This document shows, piece by piece, positions 12,177 through 23,463 of a stretch of 64,000 nt of DNA. Origin of the DNA: Kingdonia uniflora (Eukaryota > Streptophyta > Magnoliopsida > Ranunculales > Circaeasteraceae); the NCBI GenBank assembly GCA_014058105.1, contig JACGCM010002017.1, forward strand, positions 1,054,001 to 1,118,000. The letters run 5' to 3'. Each line of letters opens with the position of its first letter. Positions within the stretch are counted from its first letter, which is position 1. A program made the translations under genes and the position numbers. The notes under the pieces were generated by a model. The model was not told where the DNA came from. It saw nothing but the letters and a program-made list of their open reading frames with translations, and did not search any database.

Positions 12177-13066
12177 CCTTATCTTAGATACATATAAGCT
12201 TGAAAAAATAACACACGTATGAAATAATTGTAATATTATGTACTTGTGTGAAGTACCGAATTGGATCGGGGCAGATTTCAATTTGATCCAATGGTTTTTT
12301 CGAATGAAAGTAGTGTCACTCAGGCAACCTCGAAGATCATACATTGCAGCAGTCTCTGGACAACAAAAGCAATCTTGCATGATAGTTTGACTCTTTTTTG
12401 TTATTTTGATAATATATGTATTATGTTTGTACTCGCAGTACAAACTCTGTAGCTCATGAGATTGCAACTAAGCCTATGGCTGATAATTATAGTATGACTT
12501 GGTGTGACTCTCTCTTTGGTGGCTCCATGACCCCTAAATGGAGACAATATCAGTTTTGTAATGCTTATTAGAATAGAATAAATCTAAGGTTTATGGATTA
12601 AAATAAAATAAAAAATACTCCAGCATTGATCGGTAGAAGAGCTCAAACTCAGAGGTGGAAGAACTTGAAGTCTTGAATTTGAGCACCAGTTCCACACACC
12701 GTTTGAGATGGTATTAGGCTCAAAACCCAGTTTAAATGAGTTGCTATGCGCTCATGATGCAAAAAAAATGATTTCGTGCTCTTAAGAATTAGGCGCTCGC
12801 CTGGGCGACGACTTTGTTCCACCTTCAAATCCATGCTACCAAACACAACCTTTATGTCATGAGCATCAAAATAAGCACACTCGGAGACCTCATTTTGAGG
12901 CTCTACTGGAGATGGTCTATTTATAATTTTATATCTTGTTCCCAACTGAAGTCGTTAAAACAATTTGCTCAATTCTCAAAAAAAAAAAAACACCCTAAAT
13001 CGATTAATTTCGAATCAAATTTCTTCAATTTCGATTTCTCTCTGTGATTCGAATTGCTCCAAATCG
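12177..13066. other. Divergent intergenic region between CSLG-A and TAP46
   Basis: About 0.9 kb separates the two divergently transcribed genes. I see no coding exon here. Short AT-rich stretches and the leader sequences of both genes are all that can be supported. Confidence 0.5.
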
Positions 13067-16000
13067 ATGGGCGAGTTGAAGATGGAAGAGATGTCTCTCC
13101 CAGCTCTGTTTGAGGAAGCTCGATCGATATACATAGCAGCATCTGAATCTAGTGTCGATCAAGTAATTATTTGATTGATTACTCAATTAGGGTTTATCAA
13201 ATTTCAAGTTTTTCGAATTGGGGTTCTTCGAATTAGTGTGTTGGGTATCTAATTTGGGTTTGTTTTTTTCACAGGAAACATTGAAGAAGGGATGCAAATG
13301 TTTGCAGTACTGTGAGGAGATGGTGAGCAAGTTAGGTTTGTTCTCTACGAATGAAACTAAAGAGGATATTAGTACAACTAATCTCAAATATTTACTGGTA
13401 AGTTTTTACTTTTCTTTGCTAAGTATTTGGTATTTTTTTTGCTGAATTGGGTTTGTTGAGAAGTATGTGATAGTATAAATTTGGGGTTTTATGTCTTAGA
13501 ATAGTATGCAAATTGGGTTCTTTGGAATGTTTATTGAATAAGTTTAAGCTAACCCAATTAGTCTTATGGGGTGTTTAACAATGGGTTTGGGCTCATTTGA
13601 TATAAACCATAGCCCATAGGTCATACTAGTCGAAATCAAGTTTATGTTTGAAGCTAAAGATCATACCCGTTGGCACGGTGAACTTTTGGACTTCTATTTG
13701 TGGTTGTTGTGATTTTTGGTTTGTTAGATGTAGCCTATAGGCCTTTGATGCAACATGAATAAAACCATAGAAATTGCGGATGCTGGGAGAGAAGGGGGCG
13801 AGTATTAAAGAGAAAGAAGAGAGGAAAACCAAACAAAAGTATTAGGTTTTACATCGATGCTTCTGGCCACTTCATTCTGTTGTCGAGATTTAAGTCGGCA
13901 GCGGTTTAGATGGTTTGAAAGAAGATTTTTGTTAGGCGGGCACATTATTGCATAGTATCTCTACTCAATGCAAACAAATTAATCTTTCGACTTTTCTATT
14001 TGAATGAGAGCTATACAAATTTGATTTCACAACCATACTAGCCCCACAGAAGTATAGATTAGTCCAATCTAGGGTTGTTCACGGGTCGGGTTGCTACATT
14101 TTAGACCCGAACCGAGTAGTTGTAGAACCCGAGCCGGAACCGAACCGAATTGATCGGGTCGGGTCGGGCCGGGTTCTAACTCGGTTTTTTTTTTTTTACT
14201 TTTTATTTGCCAAATTTTTTCTCTCTGCACTGAAACCCCAAAACTTTCTGATGAAATGGCGAAACCTATCTCTCTATTGTTAGTGTTGCATAAGAAAGCC
14301 AAGGCAAGCGCACTACCACTAGAAGCAGCCATTTCAGCAGTTCGATTCTTCTTCGGCTTCTCCACCGTAGTAGGGTTCTCTTGAAATCCATCAAGTGTTT
14401 CAAATTGATCTTGTTTGGAGACCCCAGAAGAGATTCCCACTTTTTCAAATATAGATTCAACATCAACATTGTTTCTAATGGCAACATAGAGACATGTAGA
14501 GAAAGACATGTGGACTCAAAACCCTAATTTCAAAAGACTCCATGAAACCCTAATCGAAACCCCCAACTACGAAGATGCCTTCCTTGGTATTTCCAGGAAA
14601 AATCCTACGTTTTCAAATCATACAAAGGGCATCAAATCATCGGCCCATTCTTCGATTTCACCGCGATAATCGGTCCAAATCACACTCCAACGCAATGAAG
14701 AAGGGAAATTAAACTTAATTGCATCCCCTGCATCATAAAACCCACCAACCAAATTCTTATTATAAGAATTATTAGAAAGACCATCTTTCAACCAGATCTT
14801 TAGGGAGAGAACCAGATCTTTGAGCATTGAAGAACACAAGAGCTTTATTAAGAGCAAGAGTGTAATTATCAGGTGGTGGATGAGGAGGAGGATGGTAAAG
14901 TAAAAGAGAGAGAGATAGAGAGGAGAGAGGAAAGGCAAGGAGGAGCCTAGGGTATAGAGGTGAAGAAAATTTTGTGATATATAGTCGGGTCGGGTCGGGT
15001 ATTGAGATATACCACATCATGAACCCGAACCCGAACCGATTATATTCGGGTTTTAAAAAACAGACCCGAAACTGAACCGACAGATCCTTAACCCGGACCG
15101 AACCGGCCAGTTCGGGTCGGCCCGGTTCGGGTTTTCGGGTTTGGGTGAACAGCCCTAGTCCAATCCCACCTTTATTTCCATGTATCTCTGTTTTTGGGTG
15201 TGCATTCCACAGTTACAAAAAGCCTCTAAGCATGCATGCTTCAGTGATATATTAGTGATCTATGTTGAGAGTTAGGATTGTAGAATTTGGTACACTTGGT
15301 ATATTATTCATTGTTATCTCGAACAACATTTAGTGGAGTTGCTATTTTAATGGGTACACATGCTTCCTTTCTATAGGTACCATACTACCTCGCAGAATTG
15401 ACTGAGAAACTTGATCAGGATGGCAGGATACAAGTTCTTAAAATTTCCCAGGACAGATTAAAGGTGAACCTTGATCTATTTCTAGAATTTGTACTATGTA
15501 GGGAATAGTTTATTGGCATATTTGTAAGAACAATTAAGCATATATTCGTCTTTATTTGTTTTTTCCAGAAACATTCTTATCTGCCAGTTTTCTAAAGAAG
15601 GTTTTTTGGTGTAGGAGTTCATTTCTTCTTGTGAGGCAATGGAACTTCTGCCAGATGAGGAATTTGGTATTGCGGCAGAAGAAAGATCAGATACTTTTGA
15701 AGCTCAGAGGACTAAAAAGGTGGGCTGGGTCATACTATGAAATAGTTATATTAGAATATGAATTAACCATTCCTTAAAATTTACATATTTACCTTTATTT
15801 TTCTATAATATAAGAAAATTCCTTTTTTATTCTACTTAGATTGCTCGGTTTAGACGCCAAAAAGCTGCGGAATCAAAATTGCAAGATATTAAAGAAAGGA
15901 AGGAGCGGCGAGGACGATCTGCCAAAGCAGCAGCCTTATCTTCTCCCGTTGAGGCTGATGAGGAGGATGGGTTTGATGACGATGGAGAGGAAGTACGGGA

Positions 16001-19000
16001 GGTCAGCTTCTATTTCCTACTTTAAGTGACTATCCACCAACATGTTGATTTTAATTGACTGATTATTTTCTCATTTGAGGAATGTTCTGTCTAATTGCAA
16101 TGCTTATTGCGTTTTTGCATTTCTCATGCGACATGAAAATAGAGGAGTAACTGCACTTTCTCCCTCAAATAACGCAAAGAATTCGTACGTAGTTCAGATG
16201 CCGATATTTATTAAGTTACTTACTTGAACCTCATAAAAATTACGGCTTACTATTCTATGCTATAAAACACAATTTTGAGCTTTCACAAAAAAGTAAAACT
16301 AGGTATATATTTGCCAATGCTTCTTTTTAACGTCATTTGTGTTTCACAATTTTTCCATTGCAGTTATAAGGAAGTAAAGAGGCTAGCATAATGAATGTCG
16401 CTATAATGAGTCTTTTGTTGCCATCTTTTCTCGACATATATTATATATATAAATCTGGGAATATATCACGATAATGGGTTTGCTTTCTAGCTGGCATCAT
16501 TGACCAAGTGATGTATAGTCGTCTGTTGACGACTTTGTATATTATTTACGGGCCCTCCTAAATAAATTGGTTGCCCTTTCTAAGTTAATACTGTAAGGCT
16601 AGTTCTCAAAGTATTAAAATGCTCACCATTTTTATATTGCTTGCAGTATGATTAGCAATAAAATTATAGGAGTTACGAATTTACTGCTATTCCAACTGGA
16701 AATAGGATTTAACACAGTGTTCTTTATTAGTTGTCCAGTAGAATGCTTTCCCTGAATAACCCTAAAAAGTATATTAAACAAGAGCACATAGAGGAGCTTA
16801 TTAGGTAATGTGTGGAAAAATTAGAAAATTATATATTTTTCATATACTTCTGATGTCATAAATTGCTTCAATGTTAAAATGTCTCCACAATGGTTATTGG
16901 GTAGCTTGCTCATTTAAGTGAGTTTGCTAAATTATTTTTCATATTTTACTTTTGAGAGGTTCTTCTTTTTACTGAACGTAAGCCAGGATAATTCATTCAA
17001 GTACCCTGATGTGAAGTATTTGATATTTTTATTTTAGTATGTTTATTCTCTCTCTATGTGCTTGAAGCTTATGGGATTTACCTTTTAATGTTTTACAGGC
17101 CTGGCTTACAACCATCTCTTTGGCTATCTGCAAGGTCAATGTTGAATTAATTCTGATTTTGTGGGTTCTGTAATTGTAATTTCCTACACTTAACTTCAGA
17201 TTCCCATACTAAATTTTCCATTTCCAATCCCGTCACAGGCCTTTAGTTTATTGGAAATGCTCAAGAGAGAGGAGGATATGCTTTGTGCTGTAGAAAAACA
17301 ATTAAAGGTACTTTTGTGCTTTATTGATATAAGTTATTTAATAATATAAAAGCTTCATTTAGAAATAGTTATCCGAAAAATATTGATGAGAAGAATAGAT
17401 TACTAGAGCATACGGGGAAAACAAAATAATCCTAGTTATTTGCTTGTAAGAAATCTTTTCTTTTAAGCTATTTCTCATAAAATTTTATCGGATAGAATAA
17501 TATTTCAACTTTGTTAGATACTGCAGTCTGCAATCAACGAGACACCTTTGCTTCCCCTGCCACAAGCCATTTAAATGGTATTGAAAACCTGACATGTGTA
17601 TTTATTTCGGAAGTCCTCTAGGTCGCAAGCCTTATATTAGTAAGGTGGGTGACGTATTTAGGAAAGCCTTATTATGAGCTGATTCTTTTATTCTAACTTA
17701 GCAGGGTTTCTAATTTGTAAGATTTATAAAATGTTTCTCTTACGGAACATATTTTGTATTATTATCTTCAGTGATTTTCTTATGAGGGAAATCCATTTGA
17801 AAAAGCTTTAGGGTGAATTTTGAACAGTCAGGGATTTATGAATTAAGGAATTGAAAGTGAAAAAAATATGGATTAGGAAAACACAAAGTAGGATTCCATA
17901 GAGAAATAAATGAAGAGAGAGAATATGGAGAGGGAGTTCAGTAATGACAGCAAATAAAGTTTTTGATGATGCTGATTGTTGCACGTTTGTACCTTTGAAG
18001 AAAGAGAAGAACCCATAGCAAATAGAATATTAGAATAACTTGGGGATTGCATTATTTAAACTATAAGATAAACTAGAAATTCTGTTCTAGAGATTGCCAT
18101 ATATATCTTTTTAAACTCAAAAGTTGCGCACCTAACGCATGGCTATTTGATTTCAATTGGGATGTAAGAGAGCTTATAATTGTATATTTTGTGGGCAACT
18201 TTTAGTGTTTTCCCCCCGCTGTTGGCTTATTCATGAACTGCAGGAGGGAAACAAAGAGATGGCTCGAGATGTCCTTGACGAACGTACTAAGACAGTAGAA
18301 GCTTGGCATCGGAATGCTGCAACTCGATCACAATATATAAAGCCTGCACAACCAATTACATGTGCAACTTTTGCCCAAGATGTTGTTGAAGGGAGAGCGC
18401 AGGTTTCTCAAGCACATGATCATAAACACCAGCCAATGATATTTGGACCAGCGAGTGTCATTGGAGGCAGAGTAACAAGCGAGAGGGAAAGGATTGCAGC
18501 ACAAGTTTTTCAGCCGGGTCATAGGTAAATTATGCTTTCTGAATTTAACTGATTGGTTAGCTTAAAACTTTATGAATTGTTGGCAGAAGGGCTGTACCTT
18601 GTAAATACAGGAAGCTAGTGAAATGACCTCAAAATATAGGGATCTCTAATTAATCATTATGAAAATCATGGGTATCAGTTGTGCCTTACAGAATCTGTGA
18701 TGGCTTATTTCCAAGGCTGCATTTTTTTTGTTTTGCTACTGCAAGCTAGGGTTAAGGCAAGACTTGTATAGATCTGATCCATTTCTTATATTGTGTTTTC
18801 ATATTTTTATTGAATGTAGGTTACCGACAATGAGCATAGAGGAAGCTGGATTGAAAGAAATGGAAATAATGAATAACTGGCAAGAGATGAATGCTCAGCT
18901 TTATGAAGAAGCTAACACTTCGTGGCACACAGATTTTCGGAAGCCTGGTCCTAGTAATGAGGATGATGACGAGGATGATGATGCGGCTCAAGATAAGGCA

Positions 19001-19072
19001 AGAGCTTGGGATGACTGGAAAGACGACAATCCTCGTGGCGCAGGAAATAAGAAACTTACACCTTGTGGGTAA
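13067..19072 (+). CDS. TAP46: TAP46 / alpha4 (IGBP1), PP2A-associated regulatory protein
   Basis: Exons: 13067-13162, 13275-13397, 15377-15463, 15615-15719, 15840-16001, 17099-17134, 17239-17307, 18244-18524, 18820-19072; 403 residues, with clean frame across every GT-AG junction. The protein matches the TAP42/alpha4 family along its length: helical N-terminus ([12 protein letters not shown]), basic central helix ([13 protein letters not shown]), the conserved [24 protein letters not shown] tail after an acidic run, and the expected size (Arabidopsis TAP46 is 405 residues). TAP46 binds catalytic subunits of PP2A, PP4 and PP6 and is a TOR target controlling translation, autophagy and nitrogen use. 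Intron 2 (2 kb) carries a hAT-type insertion. It converges on the ARF gene about 1.1 kb downstream. Confidence 0.95.
14210..14509 (-). pseudogene. Unidentified captured open stretch inside the hAT element
   Basis: An open minus-strand frame from an ATG at 14509 runs to the subterminal repeats. The first ~75 residues look like real protein rather than random sequence (charged, non-repetitive, ending in [12 protein letters not shown]), but I do not recognise the family. It may be a second gene piece captured by the element, or the 5' exon of the same donor locus. Confidence 0.3.
14640..14880 (-). pseudogene. Captured fragment of a KORRIGAN-like GH9 endo-1,4-beta-glucanase
   Basis: On the minus strand [20 protein letters not shown] and, after a small internal deletion and frame change, [19 protein letters not shown] are readable. 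These are hallmark segments of membrane-anchored GH9 (KORRIGAN) glucanases at the start of the catalytic domain; the second contains the DAGD motif. Only some 60 codons remain, without the other catalytic residues, so it encodes no enzyme. Confidence 0.7.
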
Positions 19073-20176
19073 ACTGTAATCATGTGCTCTTCCGTAACCT
19101 ATTGACAGAGGGTACTACAGTTTTTTATACTAATTTCTATTATAAATTCTTTTTCTTTTCTCTGTAATACTTGAACAATTAGAAGATTTCTTTATTTTTG
19201 ACGAAACGGTTTATTTTGTAAGAAGAAAAAATAGTGGTCTGTATGTATCTTATCGTGAACAATGTAAGTTTGTCTCATTTTTTGGTGAAGTAAACTTTAT
19301 ATGGAGGTAAAATAAGTGCAAAGTTTTCAGTCTAGGCTACGAATCGTATTATTAGCTTCTTGCCATGGATGACATGGGTGAGGCATGAAATGTTCATAGG
19401 TGGTTCTTTTTCGCTTGGAAAAACTGTCTTTTTGGAAGTGTCTTAGCAAACAAGGTTGCGTATTATTATGTTAGACACTCCCTGAAAAACCTAGAAGGTG
19501 CAAATTAGGCTGGAATTTATTTCTTCAGTTAATCTCTGGTTTGCATCTGGGCCAAGCTTTAAGATCCCGATTTTTGTTGTATGGTTTATCTCTAATCCTA
19601 CGAAAGAATGTTAAGACGTAGAGGCAAACCCATGATTAGTTCATCATTAATCATATGGTTGCCATATTGTGCATCCTTCAAGAGCTAAGCAAACAGATAT
19701 GGTATGCCACACCACCACAGTTTTATATTGGGAGCCTTGCGGCATATTCCTAAACTGTGAGATGGCCTAAATATTTACTGGTCCAAACATTGCTTTGGAT
19801 ATCAGAAAGGGGCAAGGGAGAAAAGTTCAGTTTAAGAGTCAAAAGAAACATCTGAAAGAGACCAAAGGCTTAGTCTAGATAACAGCAGCCAATTACTGGC
19901 GCAAACCGCATATATTTACAAAGATGGTTCCTAGTCTTCTTGAGAAAGGAATGCTGATTTTTCAAAAATCAGAACCCAACAACAACCTCCAAACCAATAA
20001 TATTTACAGACCCCAATTCTATCCTACACATTACACTAATATATATAAGTAACCATGTCTCTCTACCATACTACAATGCAGTCAATTAGAAACATTTGAT
20101 CGATATCCTGGTTAGAATCCCCCAGTTCCCACTAACAGCTACAAAAGAAAGAGATGGCAAAGAACTGAAGAGAAAT
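19073..20176. other. Convergent 3' region between TAP46 and ARF
   Basis: 1.1 kb between the stop codons of two convergently transcribed genes. It holds the 3' UTRs of both and no further open reading frame that I can support. Confidence 0.5.
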
Positions 20177-23144
20177 TTATTCTTCAGTCTTGAATTCTGA
20201 ATCCAAGCATATGAAGGTCTCCAAAGAGTATGCCGGAAGTTTGATTTTCGAAGTCTTCTTTACTTCTTCACTAGAGTAGATGAAAATCTTCCTTGCCATT
20301 GCACAAAATTCCCTGGAACGTAGTAGTTATCTATTTCAGTATGTAACATAGTCATGCAAGTCATAAAACTGAAATAAAGGCAATCCCCAGGCAAGTTTAA
20401 TGGGAGAAAAAAGTTACTTACACCCATGGATCGTCTCCTACAAGCATCATGTCCCCTTCATCGTCTGTAAATACTAATTCCCATTTATCGCGAGGGCTGA
20501 GTTCCCCTTTTATCTCAAACATCTCCTCTAACTCGCTTATGAGCTGGTCGTATCCTTCTAGTGCTGTCAAATCAATAGCTCGGCCAACTGCAATCCCTTG
20601 CATGTGCACCTTCTCAAAAAGCCCAATATTAGACTTGGGACTAAATTAATTATTTCCAACTAAATCAACTAAATCAGACTTGAGAGTATACCTTAGTTCG
20701 ACTGCGAGTAGAAGTAAAGCCATTCTTAGTTTGTGTCTCTTTGCTTGTTGTACCCTGTAACAACTCATGTTTCTGCTCCTTTGATGTCTTCGAAAGACCC
20801 GATTGTTGATCAGAATCAGCTCCAGATACAGTAACTGGATCGAGTTCTTCACTGGGTACGATAACTGGGTGGGATGGTACATGCACTACAGACAACTCGA
20901 TCCCAAACAAACGACAACCACTCGGTGTTGCAGGTTTCTTCATATTCTCAACTGAGTCTTTCATTGGCATTGATGAGTAATCAGGATTTGAATAACCTGT
21001 GAGAACTGACCGTGTGGGAATAGTTTTACTATGTTCCACTGTTTCTTGAAACAAATTTAGAGAAACATTCATAAGTGGAGAAGGAGGCCAACACCCGTCC
21101 TTCCAAGTTCTTGAATTGTTGCTGTCAAGATTGCTAGTTGTTTCTAATGGTCTAGAATTCCAGACAGTTTGGCTTTCACAGCTCTGGACTTCGGTACAAC
21201 TGAACGCAGTCTGGTCATGGGTTTGGGCAGATCCACGATACCAGAAAGTTGAAGCTGTAGAACCCGTACGTTCTACATAAACATCAAAATGATTAATACC
21301 AAAATACTTTGTGCATTGTAAGATGAGATGAGATGGATCGTATATTACCGAGAACTGGCAGATCGAGAGCTGTTCGGGGTCTCTTACTCTTTAAAGTTGT
21401 GGGTTGTGTCATACTTAGAGGCGTAGAAGCAACAAAGGGTTCAATCTCCCATGGAGAAACTCGCTCGGGTCTTTGGATAGAGGCCGGTTCATCCCATTGG
21501 ACCTGAGAAATGATACAATGTTAGAACAAATGTCTTAGTAGATGACAGGAAACAAATAAACTTGAATGGTTTCTAAGATTTGACCTTCAATGATCTCCAC
21601 TTAGACTCCTTCCACTGGGTCGAAACATCTCCAACCCCAACAATTGTGCCAGTGAACCTGATCAAAAAGCCAAGATACATTAAATAAGGTAGCCCCTCTT
21701 AAAAAAATTATGTATCTCCAAGAAAAAAATACCTTCTCTCAGGAGAATCTTCCCCTTCAAATTTCATCTTGAATCTCATACCCACAGAAAACCCATTACT
21801 ACTAGCCTCCAAATACTTGTTCAAGCTTATTATGAATTGACTTGTCCTATTCAGCACAAGAAAGATAAATGAATAGAGAACTCAGGTATCTTATCCGTTG
21901 AAATTAAATAGTGAGACGATATATCAAACCTCGGCTTATAGTAAACGAGGAAGAGAGTCTGGGTTGATACTGCATGAGATGCTGTAGCAAGGACACCGAG
22001 ATGCATACTTTGGCTTGATATCACAGAAGACTGCATAGGACTTTGTTGACGAACTAGACGGCGAACTCCTACACGTAAATCTCCACTCTCCCCCCTGCAC
22101 ATGGTTTATTTGTCAGTAAAAAGCTCCAATACTACAATTACCTAAATCTGATAGGAAAACCTTGAACACATAAAAATTCAAATACCTCAAGAACACAAAA
22201 GCATCCCCGGCAGACAATCTCTTATTAGTGACAAACGTACTCCAACCAGTTGTAAGTAAATGCCTTCGCGGTTGACCTGCTCATTTGCGTCATAAAGTAG
22301 AAATTAGTGAATCGAGATCTAACATAGCAATTCAATTTTGTAGTGATTCAAAATTCTGTATAAATACTGCGCACTTTCACAAATTAATGGGGAAAATGCC
22401 AAAACGTGTTATTAAATACCTCTAAATATATGCTTAAATCGCCATTCCGTGCCATGGAGATCCTTAGCAGCCAATTCTTGAGTCGGGGTCTGTTGCGTCA
22501 TGTCCTGTAAACAGAACACCCAGAATCCAAACTAAGTAACACCAGAAAATCATGCCAAAAGCAATTTCCAAATGTTCAAAATAGAGAATCATATTTTACC
22601 AAGGCCGGAAGGCATTCGTTTGCATGCTTTCTCAGAACAGAAAAACCACCGTGAGTACTCGTATCCGAAGCAGTTAAAATCTTGCAGAATGAGTGTGACG
22701 ACACTTTTGCTGATTCTGGGGTACATGGATCAGGACTCCTAGGTTCATCTTGCTACAACATACAAACAATTCCAACTTAAAACTCAACGGGGTCTCAAAC
22801 TAATCATCACTAATATCAAATTGAGTAAAAACAAGAAAGACTTGTCAAAGGGATTTGCAAAATGTTACATCTGGTTCTGGGTGTAAAGTAATCTGCGCAT
22901 AAACTTCATCGGTTTCTTGCTCAGCCTAGTAATTAAATCAAACCACACTCAATAACACCAAACAAAAACACCAACTTAAAGTGATGAAACTGAAAACTAT
23001 ACCAGTAATTGTACGTAGACAACTCTACAAAGTATCTTAGTGGGAAGATTAAACAGTGGTATCCTCTGATTTACTTCCTGATTAGTTGAAGCTTCTAACT
23101 ACAAAAACATCATAAAAAATAAACATTACTAAACCAAATTGAGT

Positions 23145-23189
<45 letters not shown>

Positions 23190-23463
23190 CTCCAAATGTC
23201 CTTGAGGGAAGTAAAACACCCTCTCATTCTGCTTAGGAACATCAACCAAAGGACCAGCACAAGCTCTCCAAAGCTCTGTATAAAGATCACCATCACCAAA
23301 ACCTACAAAACCCCACAAAAACAAATCAACCCCAGACTCCAAAAACCCCTCAAAACAAATTAAACACAAGAAAAAACCAAACCCCATTTCTCAATTTTGC
23401 AATATTCTTACCTGTTTCAGCTCCTTTTACTGATACATTCGAGTGCAACCCCACAGTCGCCAT
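20177..23463 (-). CDS. ARF: Auxin response factor, repressor-type (ARF1/9/18 clade)
   Basis: Fourteen exons: 23463-23412, 23302-23187, 23098-23003, 22925-22869, 22752-22600, 22504-22420, 22276-22186, 22094-21930, 21846-21733, 21657-21585, 21502-21349, 21272-20692, 20609-20422, 20312-20177; 686 residues. Domains: dimerisation/B3 start ([14 protein letters not shown]), B3 DNA-binding domain about 130-232 ([27 protein letters not shown]), Auxin_resp domain about 255-340, a Ser/Pro-rich middle region lacking the glutamine-rich activator type, and a C-terminal PB1 domain ([11 protein letters not shown], acidic [14 protein letters not shown]). The protein binds auxin response elements and oligomerises with Aux/IAA proteins; the middle region and PB1 sequence fit the repressor ARF1/9/18 group. 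All exon phases join. The intron after exon 2 starts with a CT microsatellite. Confidence 0.95.
23149..23181. repeat. (GA)16 microsatellite
   Basis: 33 bp of uninterrupted GA/CT repeat. On the ARF sense strand it is a CT tract that begins immediately after GTAAG of the exon 2 donor. Probably length-polymorphic. Confidence 0.95.

Larger units (their letters stand above)
14070..15157. mobile_element. Non-autonomous hAT element carrying host gene pieces (Pack-hAT)
   Basis: A 1088-bp insertion in TAP46 intron 2. Ends are TAGGGTTGTTCAC and its imperfect inverted copy GTGAACAGCCCTA. It is flanked by a perfect 8-bp duplication, GTCCAATC, at 14062-14069 and 15158-15165, which is the hAT signature. 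Subterminal regions are dense in CCGAACC/GGTTCGG repeats. There is no transposase. The middle contains, on the minus strand, a KORRIGAN-like endoglucanase fragment and a second open stretch of unknown origin. The element is spliced out with the intron, so TAP46 coding is unaffected. Confidence 0.85.
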
